Assembly: GCA_015698045.1 (NCBI GenBank)
Contig: BLAL01000043.1
Span: 992,001 to 1,056,000, forward strand
Reading direction: 5' to 3'
Length of the DNA stretch: 64,000 bases
Origin: Rhizophagus clarus
Lineage: Eukaryota > Glomeromycota > Glomeromycetes > Glomerales > Glomeraceae
The notes under the pieces are model-generated. The model searched no databases and was not told the DNA's origin. It was given only the letters and a program-made list of their open reading frames with translations. The number at the start of each line of letters is the position of its first letter. The first letter of the stretch is position 1. A program made the position numbers and the translations under genes. Shown here piece by piece: positions 48,818 through 60,100 of the stretch.

Positions 48818-49058
48818 TTAATGACCATCTCTTTGAGGTTTATTTGGCTGAAAATTTTTTTCGCATACTTTATGTCCTAATTCACCACAATTTTTACACC
48901 TAATTTCTGGGCATTTTCATTGCCAATGTCCTTCTTTATGATAATATAAACAGCCTGTTCCATATTTAGTTTTCTCAAGTGGTTTTTTTTATAAAGTTTT
49001 TGGTTATGAAAAGCTTTTTTTTTTTTGATTTATCAGTTTCCCAATTGTTGTCATTCAT
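48818..49058 (-). pseudogene. CCHC zinc-knuckle protein remnant
   Basis: From ATG at 49058 the minus strand reads MNDNNWETDKSKKKK; after a slip in an A run it continues KYGTGCLYYHKEGHWQ, an in-frame TGA, then KCPEIRCKNCGELGHKVC and a stop at 48818. The C-x2-C-x4-H-x4-C pattern is that of retroviral-type zinc knuckles, which bind single-stranded nucleic acid; the second knuckle is complete and the first has lost a Cys. A frameshift and an internal stop mark it as a pseudogene. It ends a few bases from the miniature element at 48811, which may have broken it. Confidence 0.6.
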
Positions 49059-49675
49059 TTTATTTTCTTAGGTTTTCTTAAAAGATTTAGAAGATTTTAT
49101 AAAGATTTTAAGATTTGATTTTTTTTTTGAATAAGGAATTTTGGCCAAAATGGAGTTCTTTTTTGATCTTGTATTAAATTATAATTTTGTGAAAAGTTTT
49201 TGTTAAGATTAATATATTATATTAAAAAGCAAACTTATTTCAGACCACAATTTTATAAGATGTATTTATTATAGGATTAAACCCTAAATATATTTTACAA
49301 TAATCAAATATATAATAATTGGTCTACAGTTAAAAAAACATATATTTATTAGGATCATGACTAATAATGAATTAAATAATCATAAAATTATTAAGTATCA
49401 AAATACTTTGTGTATTTATTAATATTTGTGATAAAAAAAAGGGAATTTTTAATTTTGGCTATAAACCTATAATGCTAGTAATTAATTTAAACCTTTTTTA
49501 TAAAAATTATAAACTTACAAAGTTATGGTCCAAAAATTTTCAAGGTAAACCTTATCGCTTATTGCTTCAATCATTAAAATAAAAGTGTAAAAGGTACTCT
49601 GTTTTTTATATGCATTTTTTTATTGTTTATTATAAAATTTTCAATAATACACTTGATATGATATGAAATTTAATG
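49059..49675. other. Intergenic, nothing recognised
   Basis: AT-rich sequence between the zinc-knuckle remnant and the 3' end of the F-box gene. No gene or repeat was seen. Confidence 0.4.
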
Positions 49676-51358
49676 TCAATACATATTTTTTACAAAATTA
49701 CCAATCTGAATGTATAAATCATCATAATCTTGAACTTTAATATTATATGATTCGAATTTTTTTGCTTGACTTTTTAAAGAAGGTGAATCATAAGAAATTT
49801 CATTATAACTTTCTTCAATAGCTAAATAATTAACCCTTCTCTTTTTCATTATATATTCCTCTATATAAGGTAATATATTCATATGTTGATCTAATATTTT
49901 ACATCTAATCAATAACTTACCAATAAAAGTATTCTGAGAATTTTTTAAAAATACTTCCAAATCATTTGTATTAATTATTATAAGAGACATATTTAAATAT
50001 TTTAAATTTAAAGGAAGAACCTGTCCTAAATTTAACAATATAATTGAACTAAATTCAATAAATATATCATCATACGTACTATAAAATCCATGAAAATTAA
50101 TAGAAAGATAATTAAGATTTTCACCAAAATCTTTGATAATATTGATTGTTGAATAAACATTTTCATCAGATTCAAGGAAACTAACAAATTTGATTTTAGT
50201 GCAAGAATTTTTAATTTCTAATAATTGTTGTTCCAATAGATTATTATATATAGATTCAAATCCAACATTTTCCAAATAATTTCCAGATTTTTGTAATAAT
50301 AATTGCAGTAAGTCGATTGGTAAATTTTCACGCATGAACAAAGATCTTAATTTGAATGGTATAGTTAAATTAATAATTTGTCGAATGAAATTGTAACTTA
50401 GAGTGCAATAAAGAATATGAACAGATTCTAAAACATTTAATCGTTCAAATGATTCATTTGGAAGGATTGTGTTACTAAGATCAAGATCGTAAAATATAAT
50501 TGTGTTTAAACTATTGTAATTTTTTAGTGATGATAATGATAACAAGGTTGAACAATTAAATAAAAATTTATAAAGAATATGTTGTGAATTAATTGACTGT
50601 GATATATAATCTACAAGTATTGTATCAATATAATCTTTAATTTGGAATTGAAAATAAATTGATGAAATTGAATTACAATTAGAAAATAAAAATTTAAAAA
50701 AGATGGAAATTCTTTCCAAATCATCACCTCCATTAAAAATAACTGATAAATTTCTTATATTACAAAAGAAATTTGGATTTTGTAAAAGTAAATCAAAGTT
50801 TATGATTTTATAAACATCATCTGAAGTTTCAATTTCAAGTGTTTGTAATTTAGTACCATTTTGAATGAATATTTTAATTAATAAGGAATAAATAAATTCT
50901 TTTATTTCATAAAGTAAGTTTCCATAAATTGAATTAAAATAAGGTGACTTTTCATTAAGCGAGAATAAGGGAACATAAGATGTTTGGCTTTTTACTAATA
51001 TATTAATTTTCATAAAATCAATAATAGAACAATTAAGTTTATGTATATTTAAACAATCGATAAAACTAGGATAATTAAATAATGTATTTAAAGGAAATAA
51101 ATTGTAATTAATTCCATAATCATTTAATTTTGTTTTATCATCATCATTTAAATTGCTTAAGAAAACTTTAATAAAATGATGATTGTCAGGTGATTTTATT
51201 GAAAATGGATCTTCCCATAATAATGGAATCGCTAAACGACACCATAATCTATTAACCAAGATACATGAATATAATGTTGAAAAATCATTCCAACAATATT
51301 GTATAATTACGCTTGTTATTTCAGGTAAATCTTTTATGGATGTTTTTGAATATGCCAT
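49676..51358 (-). CDS. F-box protein with degenerate leucine-rich C-terminus (560 aa)
   Basis: A single uninterrupted frame of 560 residues. The N-terminus carries an F-box: IKDLPEITSVIIQYC followed by LVNRLWCRLAIPLLWEDPF (about residues 8-52). The rest is rich in Leu/Ile/Asn with loosely repeated segments such as LNTIIFYDLDLSNT and LKYLNMSLIIINTNDLE, as in leucine-rich substrate-binding regions. F-box proteins recruit substrates to SCF ubiquitin ligases through Skp1. The target is unknown. This family is strongly expanded in arbuscular mycorrhizal fungi. No intron is needed and no disruption was seen. Confidence 0.88.
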   Translation of the reverse strand: MAYSKTSIKDLPEITSVIIQYCWNDFSTLYSCILVNRLWCRLAIPLLWEDPFSIKSPDNHHFIKVFLSNLNDDDKTKLNDYGINYNLFPLNTLFNYPSFIDCLNIHKLNCSIIDFMKINILVKSQTSYVPLFSLNEKSPYFNSIYGNLLYEIKEFIYSLLIKIFIQNGTKLQTLEIETSDDVYKIINFDLLLQNPNFFCNIRNLSVIFNGGDDLERISIFFKFLFSNCNSISSIYFQFQIKDYIDTILVDYISQSINSQHILYKFLFNCSTLLSLSSLKNYNSLNTIIFYDLDLSNTILPNESFERLNVLESVHILYCTLSYNFIRQIINLTIPFKLRSLFMRENLPIDLLQLLLQKSGNYLENVGFESIYNNLLEQQLLEIKNSCTKIKFVSFLESDENVYSTINIIKDFGENLNYLSINFHGFYSTYDDIFIEFSSIILLNLGQVLPLNLKYLNMSLIIINTNDLEVFLKNSQNTFIGKLLIRCKILDQHMNILPYIEEYIMKKRRVNYLAIEESYNEISYDSPSLKSQAKKFESYNIKVQDYDDLYIQIGNFVKNMY

Positions 51359-52403
51359 ATTGAAAAATGAAGAGAAACAAGAAAGGAGAGAACAACTTCT
51401 AAATACCTCTAAATAGTCAAGTAAATATAATCATTTTTCGTCATACAACTTAATTTTATAATTCCAAGAAACATTTAATCATGTGCAATAACTACTCACC
51501 ATTACAACTGTTGATCCTGTATTATTATGAAACCGATAATTTTTATTTTTGTAACAGTGGTCTCTATTTGTCTAATTCCGGGAAACATTAATCACGTGTA
51601 ATAGTTACTCATTATTACAACTTGTTAAAGTAGTGTATTTTCAAGGTATTTAATTATTCACTTTGTAATGAAATAAATCTTTTCAAAGTTAATTTTGAAT
51701 CAAAAAATAAACGTCATAATATTTATTCAATTTGTACTTCAAAAACGACAATATAATAGTTTAATAACGATTTCTTCTGCTTCCTATCTTTATTTAACGT
51801 GTAAAAGGGAGAGAAAAAACAGAAAGAATAGTTTTATAGATTGTGATAATTTTCTTTTGTTAAGTTGTACGTTTGAAAAAAGGAGAAAAAAAAATAATTA
51901 ATAGTTTATATTTTAAAATTCATTCATCGTGAGATACTGTTCAACTATCTGACCAATTATCAGATGTTAATAATCTTCTTTCTAATTTCTCTATTATTTT
52001 CCTATTTATTATATTATTATACTTCAAATTTTTTTCATTTACATATAGTAATTAATTACTAGAACTCCATAATGATACTTTTATACATGGTAATAATCAA
52101 CTTTGACTAGATCTTTATGTCAAATTACTGTTCTTTCGTTATTACAATATTTTAGATTTTTTTTTAATGCTTTACATGGAAATATTTAATAAATATACAT
52201 ATTAAAGCATTGGGTAATTTCACCTTTAGAAAATAATTCTTATCCAGGTGTTTTAGGTTTAAAACCAAAAAAAAACTTTCGTAGTCACCTTTCATAACAT
52301 CAAATGACCCGACTTATTGATGATATAACAAAAGCTTTATTTCTGCAAATAATTGAGTAACTAAAATACATAATATCACTAATAACTTAGAAATAATTGA
52401 AAT
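51359..52403. other. Intergenic; upstream of the F-box gene contains a duplicated block
   Basis: Two related blocks lie about 110 bases apart: AAGAAACATTTAATCATGTG with AACTACTCACCATTACAACT (51468-51510), and GGGAAACATTAATCACGTG with GTTACTCATTATTACAACTT (51581-51626). The second contains a perfect CACGTG site. A matching GGACATTAATCACGTGCAA is found at 34580-34598. These may be regulatory words of the divergent F-box promoter. No gene was seen. Confidence 0.4.
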
Positions 52404-53158
52404 AATAATCTTAAATTCTTCGAAGCCGATGTAACTAATGGATTATCATTTCAAGATAACGAATTTGATTTCACACATACAGAATTAATGAGCAATGTGT
52501 TTACACCAGATCAATGGGATTCCCTTCTTTCTGAGCTCGTTAGGTATTTCTTTTTGTTTTTTTTTCTTTTTAGATCATGTACACATGTATTTTTGTTATT
52601 CTTTTGCAAAATTACGGCAACCTGCGCTGATCTTTACAGTTTTCAATAGAGTAACGAAACCAGGTGGATATATTGAAATAGCTGATAGACGATATGTTTA
52701 CGCTGGAGAAGGTCCGATTTTTCGTAAATTATCGAGTGCAAGTAATTATCATATTCATTAATTTAGTCCATGCGTATTACAAATTACTAATTTTTTACTT
52801 TCCATAAAATATTATAGCTTTTGCATCTTATTTAAAACGAAATATAGATCTTAAATTAATGAATAATTTAGATTCGAACTTTGAATTACAACAAAATATA
52901 GGAAGAGTTCATCGAATTGAAAAAGATCTTATCATGGGACCTAATGGAGGTAAGATTGGTTTGGTTTTTCAAGATATTGCCATGTTATTTTTTAATTCAG
53001 AAACGGTATGTGAATTTGTAAGTAAGGAAATGGGAATTTCCGAAGAAGAATACAAAGACATGGTAGAAAAACTAGTCGAAGAATTTAAACGAACTAGCGT
53101 TAAATGTGTTCATGTTAGGTTTTGGGCGCAAAAACAATTGTTAGAAGAACAATCATAA
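52404..53158 (+). pseudogene. 5'-truncated methyltransferase, copy D
   Basis: Similarity to copies A-C starts abruptly at about 52404 in exon 3 (NNLKFFEADVTNGLSFQ). Exons then follow at 52404-52543, 52650-52741 and 52818-53158, the last two of exactly the family lengths (92 and 341 nt), with all splice sites and frame intact to the stop. Exons 1 and 2, with the start codon and the SAM-binding DIGCGPG loop, are absent, and an in-frame TGA lies just upstream at 52398. It cannot make an active enzyme by itself. The 3' flank still resembles that of copies B and C. Confidence 0.85.
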
Positions 53159-54179
53159 TAGTAAGAAAGCAAAAATTATACTTTGATAATATGATAATTT
53201 ATTTAAACGAGAATGTTTTGTTAGAGTGTGCAAAATTTAATTAACTTATAGAGAATTTAAATATTTATAAAGAATAGTTATTAAAACATTAACTGTTTTA
53301 TAAAAATTGCGAGACATCATGATTATTTCTAATTTTATATGTTAGTGGGAAATTACAATAGAAAATGTGATCTAAATATTAGTTACTTAAGAATTCTTTT
53401 TTAAAATTTTTTACTTTTAATTATTTGTCTATGCAATCATACTTTATTATTTCTTAGTAGTGACAGAAATAAAATATGAGGAAAAAGTTATTTGCTGTCC
53501 AAATCAATAAAGATGGAGCGCAAAAGAAAAATATTTTCGATTGCAACTAAATCACAACTCTAGCTATTACTTATTAGAATACAAAAAGTTCTCTCGTCAT
53601 AATCATTAATGATTTAAAATTCATATCGGCGGATTTGCAAAATAGTGATGTGTACAATTTTAAAAAAGCAATTAGTGCGATTTTAAAATTGGCCAGAATT
53701 AACATAATTTTGACCAGGCTTTGACCAGTCAGTCAGATTTAATAATATGCCGTGAGATTTGAAATATGAATATATGATGCTATTTAATATATAAAATTTT
53801 ATGGAATGATTAGATGATTTATTATTATTAAAGATTCTGATTGTTTTACGATAATTCATATTTACAAGTTATGATTAATGGTTTGGTAAATAACTTTAAA
53901 TTTAATAATTTGTTAAATAATACCAATATAAATTAATAGCAAAGGAAATTGAACACGGAGAGTCATTACAAAAGACGGTATTTTAATCCATTAGGTGTAT
54001 CACAAATCAAAAAACAAAGAATGGTCATTTTACTTTGCGATTTATTACCTGTATAACATTCGTATTCTAAGAATAATGAGGAGAAGTATTAATGATATCC
54101 CTAAAAATTCCTTCTACTTGCATATTAACTGAAGATATTTACAGTAAAAAAAATTAGTAAAGTCCTACTAATGTTCGAT
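53159..54179. other. Intergenic, nothing further recognised
   Basis: The first 200 bases are shared 3' flank of the methyltransferase family. The rest is AT-rich without supported genes. Confidence 0.45.
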
Positions 54180-54520
54180 TCATAACATCTATCTTCCATT
54201 CTGAAGTCCAAGGCCAAAGTCTGTATCCAAGGGAAACCTAAAGAAGTGTCAATAAAGGTCATACCAACATTTCTTAATTCCTTATTTCCAACATTCACCT
54301 TCTTTCCTGAAGTTTAAGGTTGATAAATACCTACAAATAAAATAAGAAAAGAAAACATTGGTAAAAGTTTACCAATGTCTCTTAATCCACAATCCTAATT
54401 CCTACTTTCCGTTGAATACAATCTTGAGTTTCAGAGTCTACTATCCTATCTACAAAATAAAAAAAACCAAAAGAACTGACATTAAAATATTAATATTCTT
54501 ACAAATTTTATATTCATTAA
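54180..54520. repeat. Minisatellite related to the one at 6.2 kb
   Basis: Three units of about 110-130 bases contain CTGAAGTCCAAGG or CTGAAGTTTAAGG, an A-rich block, a hairpin core and a CTTAATTCC...TTCC block. One core is the perfect hairpin ACATTGGTAAA-AG-TTTACCAATGT at 54355..54378. Order and spacing of blocks match the 6.2 kb repeat, although the stem sequence differs. Confidence 0.55.
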
Positions 54521-54879
54521 ATCCACTCCCCATGCTAACCCTTATTTAATACATGAATACATGAGATTATTCTAGTTCCAAAAATAGCATTCTTATTTGA
54601 TTCCATTCGTTTCTAGTCCAGTAGTAACTATTCTTTAAAAAGAGAAAAGTCATGTTTAATAAAAAAAAAATTTTTTTTTTACACAGTCATAAAAAAAAAT
54701 AAAGAATTTCTTTTCAAAAAATAAAATAATTAACAGTTTAAAAATGAAAAGTATCCAGGGGCTTCTTACAAAAAGTTCCGAAGTGCCCAGATAGGGTTGG
54801 ACGCGTCCGGTCCGGTAGTATTTCAGCCTGGGCTGAGAATGGATCGATTTATATTTAGGAAATTTGTCCTATAGCAATA
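54521..54879. other. Intergenic; possible hAT-like end
   Basis: GATAGGGTTGGACGCGTCCG and GGTCCGG words near 54791-54815 resemble the left end of the element at 18013, but no matching right end or duplication was found. Confidence 0.3.
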
Positions 54880-55114
54880 AGGACCCAGGAATATATATAT
54901 AGGGGTCAGGTCCAGCCAAAAAAAATTTACTATTAGCTGTACGCATTTTTTCAGGGCCGGAATTACAATAATGCTAGCCAGTTTCTAAATTAAGAAATAA
55001 ATCTTTGGCTAGCATTATCTAAAATTATCTAAAAAAGGAAAAATCTACATAATTTTTTTGGGACTATTGTACGCAAACTCAAACCTGACCCCTGTATATA
55101 TATTTCTGGGTCCT
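54880..55114. mobile_element. 235-bp MITE with long inverted ends
   Basis: The ends AGGACCCAGGAATATATATA and TATATATATTTCTGGGTCCT, extended inward by GGGGTCAGGT / ACCTGACCCC, form inverted repeats of about 38 bases. A perfect 8-base duplication TAGCAATA flanks the element (54872..54879 and 55115..55122). An inner GCTAGC pair (CTAGCCAG ... TGGCTAGC) adds a second stem. There is no coding capacity. The 8-base duplication suggests a hAT-type mobiliser. Confidence 0.88.
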
Positions 55115-55122
55115 TAGCAATA

Positions 55123-56876
55123 GTTAAAAAAAAATCAATTATCAATTGTTAATCAAATTTTAGCATAAATAATATGTGAAGTGTATTTAAATAAATAATC
55201 AGAATGATGAATAACCTAGATTAGAAGATTCAGGATCGTAATCAAAGTTACTATTATAGTATAAAGATACATTTTAAAATATGATTTACAGATCTCCGAA
55301 GCCTGATTTCAAACTTTAATATAACTTTATTATAAAAATTAATCATTCGAAAGTTTAAAAACTCATAAAAAAAATTCAGAAATAAAAAATCATATGGATC
55401 AGTCTCAGTCCAGACTGATCGAAAAAAAAAATAAAAAAAAATAGTGATTATCAAATATCACAGGACTGCATTATTTATTAATAAATAATAAACACATGAC
55501 ACAGTGTCCAAACACACCGTGTAAATTAAGAAATTTTCAATAACAGATACGTTACATTATTTATATTAAAATGCCGATCATTTGCCGATCATAACATATT
55601 TGAAATAGTCATAAATATTCTAATAAATTATATTGAATTATTTTATTTAATAGGTTAACAGTTAAGAGGTCAAGTTATTAATAATTTAATATATGGCAAA
55701 TATGCTATAATTCCACAATTAGTCATAGTCTTAGGTCAAAATTTTCAATAATTGGTATATATGCCGAACTTGACTTTGAAACTTCGGGCGAAACCACAGG
55801 ACTTTGGGCAAAACTTGAATAATATAATATATTGAAAGTTTCAAGCATTCAAGAATTGGAGGCAAAAATAATCATAGAAAATTTTAGATAATCAAAAAGT
55901 TATCATTGAATAAATGTTCATAAATATTACTAAACATGCATTATTTGAATAATTTCAAATATATATATATATATATACTATTTTGTTTTACATACGTCAT
56001 ATATTATTTGATCATTATTTAAAATCATGATAAGACTTTAAAATGTCAATATCAAACCAATTACAATGCATTTGAATTCTCTCACTAAGTCGAATCTAAT
56101 GATATATATTTTCATTAAAATTCAATTATTAGATATCAAACTCGTAAATTTAACCATAGAAATCATGTGATGTAACGTTAATTTTATCCAATTCAATCAT
56201 TTTGGCCTTTAAAATAGCCAAATAGAAATAATGAATCTGCAAAAAAAATAAATTTTTGTCTGAACATTAATTATAGCTTAAATAAAGTAAAAATTATTAT
56301 AAAATTTTTATATCTTTATTATTATTAGTATGTAAATTTAATAAATTATAAAATATTATAAATATATTAATAAAATAAATATTTATAAAACGTCATGATA
56401 TTTTCGGCTAACTACATTATTATTTGAAAAAAGTGCAATTAGCCGAAAATATTCAGCCGCAAATAGTAGATGTTGAATGAAGAAAATACTGTATTCGGCT
56501 GGATGTTGTCAGCTGAAAATTTACTGCGCCTTCGGCGGCTAGCACGTCATTATGATTCTAACTTCTATAATATTGGCAAATGATCGGCAAAAGGCTATAA
56601 AGAAAAATTACCCGTATAACATGAGTAAATACCCCTTTTTTCTAAAAAAAAAAAAATATCTCCATTTTCTTTTGATTTTATTATTTTAAACAACTTAGTT
56701 TAAGCGGTGTCACAATTGAAATATTTTTTTGAATATACCAAAAAGATTTTAAAGCCCACCTTCATTTATAATAAAAAATTTCACACACATCCGGATACAG
56801 CGTCAAGGTTACTGTGGCCGGCGATACATGGTATTTTTTTTAGCTTGAGGGAGAATTTTGATTCAATTAGGTAGCA
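55123..56876. other. Intergenic, nothing recognised
   Basis: AT-rich sequence, with a local ATATTTTCGGCT / AGCCGAAAATAT inverted word pair near 56400-56455. No gene was supported. The promoter of the next gene should lie at the right end. Confidence 0.4.
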
Positions 56877-57148
56877 ATGTCTCATAGTAAGTAATATAAT
56901 AAAGTCTCTAGTTTCTTGTGACACCAAGAAATATATACTAAACAAGCTGACCTGTTAAAATTTCAATTTAACTTCTAGAAACATTATTAATAAATAATTT
57001 AAATATTAATAATTATATGGTAGTGGGGCACAGTAGTAATGAAGGTAAAAGCATATAACATAATGAAAATTTGAAATCATTTTAAAATTTTTAAACCAAA
57101 CTTACAATGTAGGTAATGTAGCTTCAAGTGGGGCCGAAGAATCTAAAG
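56877..57148 (+). CDS. Candidate first exons of the microexon kinase gene
   Basis: ATGTCTCATA (56877-56886) is followed by a GTAAGTAATA donor. A 27-nt exon at 57122-57148 lies between an AATGTAG acceptor and a GTAAAT donor. Joined, they read MSHTSSGAEESK and end in phase 1. The 27-nt exon has a same-length counterpart at 34621-34647. The start is a prediction: no upstream frame or promoter element confirms it. The downstream kinase domain requires exactly this phase once the microexon triplets are counted through. Confidence 0.45.
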
Positions 57149-60100
57149 GTAAATATAATATACTAACAAATTGAAACATTAAAATTTTCATTCTGACTAA
57201 TATTTAAAAATTATCATACTTTATGCGTATATTTTAAAATAATTTTGAATGATCTAGCTCGTAAGTTAATAAGTTATCTTATAAAGAATATAACAAAAAT
57301 TAATGAATTAACTATCACATTTTTTCATTCTCGTTATTTTTAATTATTCAAATTATTATTTGATGATTATTAATACTATACAGTTAGTAAGTTATCATTC
57401 ATTTATTATTTATTTTCATAATATCCAAATAACTAAATTATTTGCCTAAATAACTATTTGGTAATTAACTATGTTACAGATGGTGAGTATAATATTTAAT
57501 TATATATATTACTAAGTATTTACATTTGATTTAAACTAATCATATTCTTTACTTAAATGAATAGATTGTAAGCGACATTTATATACTTTATATTAATAAC
57601 TGAATACTTACATGTTAATGATTTAAACTAACGAAATTCTTTATTTAAAAATTATTTGATAATATAGGGTGTAAGTTATTTATTTTAATATATCATTACA
57701 TATTTATATACCTTGTATTAATTAAATCCTTATTTAAAAATTACTGGTAATTTTTAGTCGGTATGTTATACTGTATCTATTAATTTTATCATATGATATT
57801 TATATACAATTTAAACTAATACGTATTGGAAATTTATTTTAGAACGTAATTATTCATTTCCTCTTTTATTACATAATTATATAATATTTATATATAATTA
57901 AACCAAATTAAATTCTTCACTTAAAAATTATAATAATATATATAGATAGTAAGATATCTATTTAATTTTATTATTATGTGCATATTTATATTATATTTAC
58001 ATATAATTTAAACTAACAAAATTCTTTATTCAAAAATTATTTGGTAAATTTTAGATGGTAAGTTATAAATTATTTATTTTATTTTATCACTATATTCATA
58101 TAATATTTATAACCAAATTTTTTATTTAAAAATTATTTCGTAATTTATTTAAGATGGTAAGTTATAAGTTACATATGTAATTATATTATTGCATATTTAT
58201 ATATGTAATTTGAACTAACTAAATTTTTCATTTAATAAATAATTTAATAATATAGGGAGTAAATTATTTATTAATTCTATTATTATATATTTATACAATA
58301 ATTACTACATACAATTTAAATTAACGTTAACAAATAAATTCTTTATTAAAATATATTTATATAATTTAAAACTAACTAAATTTTTACTTAATAATATAGG
58401 AATTAAGTTATTTATTTAATTCCATTGCTACATATTTATGTAATATTCATATACAATATAAATTAACTATTAAAAAAAATTATTTGATAATTTATTTTAG
58501 ATCGTAAGTTATAAATTTTATATATTTAATTACATTGTTATTACATACTTATAAAATTTTATATAATTTAAATTAACTAAATTCTTTATTTAAAAAATTT
58601 TATTTTAGATCGTAAGTTATAAGTTATATAATTAATTATATTATAACACATTTATATAATAGTTATATATAATTTCATCTAACAAAATTCTTTTATAGGA
58701 TGTAATTATTTATTTAGTTCTATTATTACATATTTATACGTTGTATAATTTTATAATACTTCCATATAATTTAAACTAACTGAAATTATTTATTGAAAAT
58801 AATAGGGAGTAAGTTATTTATTATTTAATTATATTATTACATATTTACATATAATTTAAACTTATTAAACTTTTAATTAATAATAGGGTGTAAGTTATTT
58901 ATTTAATTCTATCATTGTATATTTACATGCTTATATATAATTTAATTTGACTAAATTCGTTATTTAAAAAAATTATTGATATTTTATTTTAGTTGGTTAG
59001 TTATAAGTTATTCATTTAATTTTATTATACACCTATAATTTAAACTAACTAAACTCTTTATTTATTATTTTATTATTTGGTAATTTATTAGTTGATAAGT
59101 CATAAGTTATTTATTTAATTCTATTATCATATGTCTATATAATAATTTTATTTATATAATATAATCTAATTGAATTCTGTATTTGAACTTATTTTGTAGA
59201 TGGTAAGTTATAAGTTATTTATCTCGTTCATTTGAACTAACTAAATTATTAATTTATTTTAGTTGGTAAGTTGTAAGCTATTTATTTAAATTTATTATTA
59301 CATATTTGTAAAATATTTATATAATTTAATAATCTAATTTTTTATTTAAAAAATTATATAGAGAGTAAGTTATTTGTCTTATTTTATTATCACATATTTA
59401 TATAATAATTACATGTGATTTAAACTAACTAAATTCTGTATTTAAAAAAATTATATAATAATATAGAGAGTAAGTTATTTATTCAATTTTATTATAATAT
59501 TTATGTACAATTTAAAACTATCTAAATTCTTTATTTAAAAATTATTTGATAATTTATTTTAGATGGTAAGTGACAATTTATTTTAATTCTATTATTGCAT
59601 ATTTATATGTAAATTTAAACTAATCGAATTCTTTATTTAAAAAAATTATTTGACAATTTATTTCAGATCGTAAGTACTATATTTAATTCTATTATTGCAT
59701 ATTTGTATAATATTTACATATAATTTATACTAACTAATAAATTTTACATTTAAAATTATTAAATGATATAAATAACATAGCGTGTAAGTTATATATTTAA
59801 TGCTTTATAAATATTTATGTAATATTTTATACATATAATTTAAACTAACTAAATTTTTATTTAAAAATTACTTAATAATATAGGGTGTAAGTTATTTATT
59901 TAATTCTATTACATATTTATATAATATTTACATATAATTCAATTAAATTCTTTATTTCAAAAAATTTGGTAATTTATTATAGATGGTAAGAGCTATTTAT
60001 TTAAATTATTATTACATATTTATATAATATTTACGTATAATTTAAATTAACTAAATTCTTTGTTTACAAAATTTGATACTTATTTTAGTTGGTAAGTTAT

